DNA of 29,785 nt. Source: Bacteroides sp. UBA1773. GTDB lineage: Bacteria > Bacteroidota > Bacteroidia > Bacteroidales > Bacteroidaceae. Where the stretch lies: contig DCGR01000018.1 of the NCBI GenBank assembly GCA_002315285.1, positions 699 to 30,483 on the forward strand. Reading direction: 5' to 3'. The notes beneath the pieces were generated by a model. The model searched no databases and was not told the origin of the DNA. It saw nothing but the letters and a program-made list of their open reading frames with translations. This document shows, piece by piece, positions 24,608-29,785 of this stretch (position 1 is the stretch's first letter; each line of letters begins with the position of its first letter). A program made the position numbers and the translations under genes.

Positions 24608-27600
24608 TCAGAATGTCACCTTGAGGCCAATCTGTGCATGGAAGCGCGAGAGTGTCCCGTCCTTTGACGGTTCCGTGTTGCCGGTAAACGAGAATGTGCC
24701 CACACGGTCGCCATTCTCTGCCACGGTCACCGATTCCACCTTTAGTGGTGTCACTGCGGTGGTGTAGGCGTAGTACAAGCCCCATTTCTTGTTGAGCATG
24801 TTGGCGGCGTTGATCACGTCGAACGAAAGTGTTATCTTGCCGCCCTTCTTGTTGTAGAAGAAGTTTTCTGCCACATGGAAGTCGAAGTGGTTCTCCCAAG
24901 GGGCGGTCGAGCAGAAACGCTCGGCATATTGCCCGCGATGGTTCTTGGCATAACCGTCCGAAGCGATCCATTCGCCGAATTTCGTCCTGTCGTCCTCGCT
25001 TTTGAACGACATCTGGTTCAGCTCCGATTCCGTTGGGATGTACAGGGGGATGTTGCCTGCCTGGTTGTCGCCGTTGAACGAAGCCTTGTTGTTGTTCTTC
25101 GACGAGGTCGATTCGGCCATGGTCAGGCTGTAGCGCATGCCGTTCGAACCGTTGTAGGTGAGTGCTGCCTCCGTGTTGAGCCGTCCATGCGCATATTTCT
25201 TCGAAGTGTACATGGCGGTGAACTGGATGCGGTGGGGAATGTCGAAAATCGAATAGCCCAGCGTAGGCTCGTTCACATCCACAGCCGTATAGTTTTTCCA
25301 GTTCGATGCTGCCACCGACGAGATGCCGTCGTTCACTGCCTTCGACACGCCGTAGGTATAGCTTGCCATGAGGTCGAGCCCGAAGTCGAAGGTCTGTTCC
25401 AACTTGGCTGTCAGCGAGTAGGCATATCCCTTGTTCACGCTGCGCAGGTTGATGATCTTGTCGTATTTGCCTGCATTGGTGCTGTAGTAAGGCACGCGGC
25501 TGGCAGCCACGCCGCTCACCACGTAAGCATGGTTTCCAGTGCTTTGCAGTGCCAGGTTCTCGAAGAACACGGCATTGAGGTTTTGCGAGTACAAGCCTTC
25601 GAGGGTGGCCTTCAGTCCGAACGGGAAGTTGTGCTCGATGGCGAGGTTCGAACGCCAGGTTTGTGGATACTTGAAGTCTTTCGACACCGTGTTCACGCTT
25701 TGCTTCACGGTCGATTCACCGCTGCGCACCACTTCCATGGCCTTCTGCCATTCGTCGAGCTGATAGGCCACCGGAGTCTGCATGGTGCCTTTCATTTCCA
25801 TGGCAGTGTTGGAATAGCAGTTGCTGAGCCATACGAATGGCACCCTTCCGGTAAACAATCCCGTGCCGCCACGCAGCAGTGTGGTCTTCTCGTCGGTGAT
25901 ATACCATCGGAATCCCACCCGAGGCGAGAGCATCAGCTTCACGCCAGGCACTTTCCCCACTTCCACGTTGTGGGCGGTAGCGTATGTCGATTTGTTGAAT
26001 TCGTCGTTTGTGGTCGGGCTGTTGAACAGCACGGGAGCATCCACACGCAATCCGTAGGTCAGCTGCAAGGCATTGTTCACGTTCCACTTGTCTTGGGCAT
26101 AGAGTCCGAACTGGCCGGCATGTACCTTGGCACGCCAGTGTGTCGTGCCGGTGAGGGTCTCATCGGAATAGTTGTAGTAGTAATAGTCGGCCTGGTTGTT
26201 GAGGAAGTTCTCAAAGCTGTTGTAATAGTACAGGCCATTGGCATACTGGATGTAGCCGTTGCTCGTGTTGAAAAATTCCTCGTGGGTGCCGACTGTCAGC
26301 GTGTGGTCGCCCAGATAGAACGACAGGTTGTCCTCGAAGGCCCAGTTGTTCTGGTCCACATCGTTCACGCCCGACGAGTATTCCGTACCCATGGCAATGT
26401 TGCCATCGGTCTTCTCGCCATAGTGTGCGTTCACCACGTATGCCGTCGGGCCCTGGTAGGGCACGTCACGCCAGTCGCGCACACGGGTGTAGCTCAGACG
26501 CACCTCGTTCGAGATGGCATCGGTCAGCTGTGTGTGCAGTTCGCCCACAAACGAATGGGTGCGGTTCGACTGTAGGTAGCCCGAGTTGGCGAGATACAAG
26601 GTGTTATATGTGTTGATGCCCTTGTCTGTCGAGGAACCATTGTATTGGTAGCGGAACGAGAATTTGTTTCTTTCGTTGATGTTCCAATCCACACGTGCCA
26701 ACAATCCAAGGCCTTCGGTCAGGATGTCTTTCTGTCCGAACGACTCCTTGAAACCCGTCATCTTGGTGTATTGTTCGGCAGCCTGCCTGATTTGTTCCAC
26801 GGTGTAGTAGGTGGCATCGTTCATGCCGGCATAGAAAGTGCCTGGATAGGAATTTTTCTTGTATTCGGCGCTGGTGAAGAAGAACAGCTTGTCCTTGATG
26901 ATGGGACCACCGAAGGTGGCGCCAAAAGTCTCGTCATACTGTTTCGTCATCTTGTCCTTGGCATAGTCCTTCGAGGCGTTGTAGCGGCCATACATGTCCT
27001 GGTTGTTGTAGTAGCCGTAAGCCGATCCATGGAATTCGTTGGTGCTCGACTTGGTCACAGCGTTGATGGCACCACCCGTGAATCCCGACTGGCGCACGTC
27101 GTAGGGAGCCACCTGCACCTGAATCTGCTCAATGGCGTCGAGCGAGATGGCGTTGGCAAGCGATTGTCCGCCATTGGTACCTGTTTCGGCGAGTCCGAAC
27201 ACGTCGTTGCTCACCGTACCGTCTATTTGGAAACTGTTGTAGCGGTTGTTGGCACCGGCAATCGAGATGCCCCCTTTTTTCGAAACCGACACGAGGGGAG
27301 TGTTCTTCACGATGTCGTACACGCTACGGTTCACGGTAGGCGACCTCCGTATGTTGTCCTGGCTGAAATGTTGTCCGATGTTGTTGATGCGGCTTGCCAC
27401 CACCACCACATCGCCGAGTTGTGCGGTCGATTCGGTCAGTTCCACATCCAAGGCGAATGTCTCGCCCAAAGTCAGTTCGATGTGCTCGAACGTCTTTGTC
27501 TCGAAGCCCACATACGACACGATGACTGTGTAAGGACCTCCGGCACGCATACCCTGGATGGTGTAGCGGCCTTCCATATTGGTTACAGCCCCATACGAGG

Positions 27601-27760
27601 TGCCCGAAGGCATGTGAGTGGCCTGAATGGTGGCACCTATCACGGTTTCGTTGTCGGCCGACACCTTGCCACTCATTCCTGAGGTGGTGACTTGTGCGTT
27701 TACTGTCGTAGCCGCCAGCATGAGGCAGAGTGCGGCAATCAGATGGATTGTTCTAATCAT
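24608..27760 (-). CDS. Oar-like TonB-dependent outer-membrane receptor
   Basis: From the ATG at 27760 the protein has 1050 residues with a signal peptide (about 1-22, ending NA-QVTT). A carboxypeptidase-regulatory-like domain follows at about 27-110, containing GRYTIQGMRAGGPYTVIVSYVGFETK. The plug starts near 115 (VVVVASRINNIGQH), with VNRSVYDIVKNTPLVSVSKK and GTNGGQSLANAISLDAIEQI, the pattern of the OmpA-related Oar receptors. The rest is a large beta barrel ending in Phe (HAQIGLKVTF), the usual signal for the outer-membrane assembly machinery. There is no SusD partner gene. Oar homologues take part in surface processes or uptake of unknown ligands, and one exports a protease in Myxococcus. 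The ligand is unknown here. The frame to 27862 includes non-coding upstream sequence and is rejected. Confidence 0.9.
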   Translation of the reverse strand: MIRTIHLIAALCLMLAATTVNAQVTTSGMSGKVSADNETVIGATIQATHMPSGTSYGAVTNMEGRYTIQGMRAGGPYTVIVSYVGFETKTFEHIELTLGETFALDVELTESTAQLGDVVVVASRINNIGQHFSQDNIRRSPTVNRSVYDIVKNTPLVSVSKKGGISIAGANNRYNSFQIDGTVSNDVFGLAETGTNGGQSLANAISLDAIEQIQVQVAPYDVRQSGFTGGAINAVTKSSTNEFHGSAYGYYNNQDMYGRYNASKDYAKDKMTKQYDETFGATFGGPIIKDKLFFFTSAEYKKNSYPGTFYAGMNDATYYTVEQIRQAAEQYTKMTGFKESFGQKDILTEGLGLLARVDWNINERNKFSFRYQYNGSSTDKGINTYNTLYLANSGYLQSNRTHSFVGELHTQLTDAISNEVRLSYTRVRDWRDVPYQGPTAYVVNAHYGEKTDGNIAMGTEYSSGVNDVDQNNWAFEDNLSFYLGDHTLTVGTHEEFFNTSNGYIQYANGLYYYNSFENFLNNQADYYYYNYSDETLTGTTHWRAKVHAGQFGLYAQDKWNVNNALQLTYGLRVDAPVLFNSPTTNDEFNKSTYATAHNVEVGKVPGVKLMLSPRVGFRWYITDEKTTLLRGGTGLFTGRVPFVWLSNCYSNTAMEMKGTMQTPVAYQLDEWQKAMEVVRSGESTVKQSVNTVSKDFKYPQTWRSNLAIEHNFPFGLKATLEGLYSQNLNAVFFENLALQSTGNHAYVVSGVAASRVPYYSTNAGKYDKIINLRSVNKGYAYSLTAKLEQTFDFGLDLMASYTYGVSKAVNDGISSVAASNWKNYTAVDVNEPTLGYSIFDIPHRIQFTAMYTSKKYAHGRLNTEAALTYNGSNGMRYSLTMAESTSSKNNNKASFNGDNQAGNIPLYIPTESELNQMSFKSEDDRTKFGEWIASDGYAKNHRGQYAERFCSTAPWENHFDFHVAENFFYNKKGGKITLSFDVINAANMLNKKWGLYYAYTTAVTPLKVESVTVAENGDRVGTFSFTGNTEPSKDGTLSRFHAQIGLKVTF

Positions 27761-27827
27761 GTTCAGAATGTTTTTTTGATTGATTCCTTTTTTGTGTTCA
27801 ATAGGATCTTTTGTTTGAATTGAGCCG

Positions 27828-27859
27828 CAAAAGTAGCGCATTTTTAGTTGATAGCCAAA
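27828..27859 (-). promoter_or_regulatory. Predicted promoter of the TonB-dependent receptor
   Basis: On the minus strand TTTG (27859-27856), a 20-bp spacer and TACTTTTG (27835-27828) match the Bacteroidota consensus fully. The leader to the ATG at 27760 is about 60 bases. Confidence 0.7.
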
Positions 27860-27889
27860 CAAAGTGTGATAATTTGAACACGAAATTTC

Positions 27890-29584
27890 TCAATCCTCCA
27901 TCAGTTTTCTGTAGCGCACCCGTGTAGGTTCTTCCTTGCCCAATCTGCGAAGCTTGTTTTCTTCGTATTCCGAGTATGACCCTTCGAAGAAGAACACGTT
28001 GCTGTTTCCCTCGAAGGCAAGGATGTGAGTGCAGATGCGGTCGAGGAACCATCGGTCGTGGCTGATTACCACCGCGCAACCGGCAAAGCTGTCCAGACCC
28101 TCTTCCAGTGCGCGCAGGGTGTTCACGTCGATGTCGTTGGTAGGCTCGTCGAGGAGCAGCACGTTGCCCTCTTCCTTCAGTGCCAGTGCCAGGTGGAGGC
28201 GGTTGCGCTCGCCACCCGACAGCACCCCACACAGCTTCTCCTGGTCGGCCCCCGTGAAGTTGAATCGGCTCAGGTAGGCGCGGGCGTTCACTTCGCGTCC
28301 CCCTAGGCGGATGAGTTCGTTGCCGCCGCTCACCACCTGATACACGCTCTTTTCCGCGTCTATCGACTTGTGCTGCTGGTCCACATAGGCCAGCTTCACG
28401 GTCTCGCCCACCTCAAAGTCGCCCTTGTCGGCAGTCTCCAGTCCCATGATGAGTCGAAACAGAGTGGTCTTGCCGGCACCATTCGGACCAATCACGCCCA
28501 CGATGCCATTGGGAGGAAGCACGAAGTTCAGGTCGTCAAACAGCAGTTTGTCGCCGTATGCCTTGGCCACGCCCTTTGCCTCTATCACCTTGTTGCCCAG
28601 TCGCGGACCGTTCGGTATGAATATCTCCAGTTTCTCCTCTTTCTCCTTCACATCCTCGTTCAGCAGCTTGTCGTACGAGTTCAGGCGCGCCTTTCCTTTG
28701 GCTTGTCGGGCCTTGGGAGCCATGTGCACCCATTCAAGTTCGCGCTCCAGTGTCTTGCGGCGTTTCGATGCCACCTTCTCTTCCATCTCCAGTCGCTTGG
28801 CCTTCTGTTCCAGCCAGCTCGAGTAGTTGCCCTTCCAGGGGATGCCTTCACCGCGGTCGAGTTCCAGAATCCATCCTGCCACATTGTCGAGGAAGTAGCG
28901 GTCGTGGGTCACGCAGATCACCGTCCCTTCATACTGTTGCAGATGCTGTTCCAGCCAGTCGATGCTTTCCGCATCGAGGTGGTTGGTAGGCTCGTCGAGC
29001 AGCAGCACATCGGGCTTCTGCAGCAACAGGCGGCAGAGGGCCACACGTCGGCGTTCGCCTCCCGACAGGTTCTTCACCGGCTGGTCCTCTGGCGGACAGC
29101 GCAGCGCATCCATGGCGCGTTCCAGTTTCGAGTCGAGGTTCCATGCATCGGTCGCGTCAATCACGTCTTGCAGTTCGGCTTGTCGGGCAAAAAGCTGCTC
29201 CATCTTGTCGGGGTCCTCATAGTATTCGGGCAGCCCGAACTTGTCGTTTATCTCGTTGTATTCCTTGAGTGCATCCACTATCGGCTGCACGCCCTCTTGC
29301 ACCACCTCGCGCACAGTCTTCGTGTCGTCGAGTTGTGGCTCCTGAGGAAGGTAGCCCACGCTATATCCTGGCGAGAACACCACCTGTCCTTGGTAGCTCT
29401 TCTCTATGCCGGCAATGATTTTCATCAGGGTGGATTTACCCGACCCGTTCAGGCCTATGATGCCAATCTTCGCACCATAAAAAAAACTGAGGTAGATGTT
29501 CTTCAGCACCTGTTTGTTTTGTTGGAAAGCCTTGCTGACTCCCACCATCGAGAAAATGATTTTCTTGTCATCAACTGTTGCCAT
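27890..29584 (-). CDS. ettA: ABC-F protein EttA, energy-dependent translational throttle
   Basis: The 564-residue protein holds two ABC ATPase domains without membrane segments. Domain 1 has Walker A GLNGSGKST, signature LSGGERRR and Walker B LLLLDEPTNHLD. Domain 2 has GPNGAGKT, LSGGERNR and LLLDEPTNDID. The interdomain linker (about residues 250-310) is rich in charge (KRLEMEEKVASKRRKTLERE). EttA binds the ribosomal E site and controls entry into elongation according to ATP/ADP level. The arm insertion with LPEYYEDPDKMEQLFARQAE is typical of EttA. The ATG at 29584 is chosen because a promoter lies 39-69 bases upstream; the upstream ATG at 29674 precedes that promoter. Confidence 0.95.
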   Translation of the reverse strand: MATVDDKKIIFSMVGVSKAFQQNKQVLKNIYLSFFYGAKIGIIGLNGSGKSTLMKIIAGIEKSYQGQVVFSPGYSVGYLPQEPQLDDTKTVREVVQEGVQPIVDALKEYNEINDKFGLPEYYEDPDKMEQLFARQAELQDVIDATDAWNLDSKLERAMDALRCPPEDQPVKNLSGGERRRVALCRLLLQKPDVLLLDEPTNHLDAESIDWLEQHLQQYEGTVICVTHDRYFLDNVAGWILELDRGEGIPWKGNYSSWLEQKAKRLEMEEKVASKRRKTLERELEWVHMAPKARQAKGKARLNSYDKLLNEDVKEKEEKLEIFIPNGPRLGNKVIEAKGVAKAYGDKLLFDDLNFVLPPNGIVGVIGPNGAGKTTLFRLIMGLETADKGDFEVGETVKLAYVDQQHKSIDAEKSVYQVVSGGNELIRLGGREVNARAYLSRFNFTGADQEKLCGVLSGGERNRLHLALALKEEGNVLLLDEPTNDIDVNTLRALEEGLDSFAGCAVVISHDRWFLDRICTHILAFEGNSNVFFFEGSYSEYEENKLRRLGKEEPTRVRYRKLMED

Positions 29585-29622
29585 AAATGAAAGTATGAAG
29601 TGATTTAGTCTGTAATTTTGTG

Positions 29623-29653
29623 CAAAGGTAGCGATAATCTTCCACATGCGCAA
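29623..29653 (-). promoter_or_regulatory. Predicted promoter of ettA
   Basis: On the minus strand TTG (29653-29651), a 20-bp spacer and TACCTTTG (29630-29623) match the Bacteroidota consensus. The leader to the ATG at 29584 is about 35 bases. Confidence 0.68.
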
Positions 29654-29687
29654 GGCGCCTGTGGCAAAGCGCATCGGTTTTCAGCCG

Positions 29688-29783
29688 TCAGTCCTCGTAT
29701 ATAGGGTCAATGGTCGACATTTTGAATCCGCAAACAAAACTAAAGAGGTCTTCGTGTTGACCTGAGCTCGCGAAGGTCAATTT
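29688..29783 (-). CDS. Possible C-terminal end of an unknown gene (runs off window)
   Basis: On the minus strand a frame open from the window edge encodes 31 residues ending CGFKMSTIDPIYED before a TGA. Composition is protein-like and it stops 34 bases before the ettA promoter, which would be a natural gap. A frame this short can stay open by chance, so support is weak, and no family is recognised. Confidence 0.3.
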   Translation of the reverse strand, partial: KLTFASSGQHEDLFSFVCGFKMSTIDPIYED

Positions 29784-29785
29784 GA

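Noticed and set aside
24875..26575. 566-codon plus-strand open frame opposite the TonB-dependent receptor gene
   Set aside because: It lies wholly antisense to a clear receptor gene, has no recognisable domain and a skewed His/Val/Arg-rich composition. It is a shadow of codon use on the other strand.
28370..29590. 406-codon plus-strand frame opposite ettA
   Set aside because: It is antisense to a well-supported gene with all ABC motifs intact, and its composition is typical of a shadow frame.
1..29785. CRISPR array, rRNA, prophage, toxin-antitoxin or restriction genes
   Set aside because: No regularly spaced repeats, no rRNA-like blocks and no phage or defence proteins were seen on either strand.

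Overview
The window looks like chromosomal DNA of a Bacteroidota bacterium, most likely Bacteroidales and perhaps close to Prevotella (inference). Three things support this. At least eleven genes are preceded by the Bacteroidota sigma factor -7 motif TAnnTTTG, often with TTG or TTTG 20 bp upstream. The gene content includes GldE, a probable type IX secretion C-terminal tail, an Oar-like TonB-dependent receptor and a fused FeoA-FeoB. The start regions lack strong Shine-Dalgarno sequences. No phage, CRISPR, rRNA, tRNA or intact insertion sequence was found.

Left part (1-10.2 kb): the 3' end of a class-C-type beta-lactamase family gene, then a 333-bp gap holding a 92-bp element with perfect 17-bp inverted ends. 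Next come a secreted GHL10 glycoside-hydrolase-like protein (minus) and a divergent cstA transporter gene, translationally coupled to a small membrane protein. The core cluster follows: HU, a 29-residue basic AURKAIP1/COX24-like peptide and RNase G on the minus strand, facing away from mutY-ssb-gldE on the plus strand. A type I asparaginase gene converges on gldE.

Middle part (10.3-20.7 kb): two plus-strand genes for exported carbohydrate-active-like proteins, an unrecognised barrel-type protein and a BNR_4 beta-propeller lipoprotein. A minus-strand group follows: a phosphoribosyltransferase-like protein of unknown function, a cytosine-permease-family (NCS1) transporter and a Gfo/Idh/MocA oxidoreductase. 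An AraC-family regulator is divergent from an acyl-CoA synthetase-like gene. The region between them carries a set of TAGGCAA sites, one pair spaced 21 bp apart and another pair forming a palindrome inside the promoter.

Right part (20.7-29.8 kb), all minus strand: EttA, then an Oar-like TonB-dependent receptor ending at a strong terminator, then nhaC overlapping a FeoA-FeoB fusion gene by four bases. Iron and sodium/proton transport are thus coupled in one transcript. The last 100 bases may hold the tail of another gene.

Most of the window is ordinary housekeeping and transport DNA. The least explained parts are the phosphoribosyltransferase-like/permease/oxidoreductase group, the TAGGCAA operator array, the 645-residue exported protein and the small genes at 3681 and 5790.
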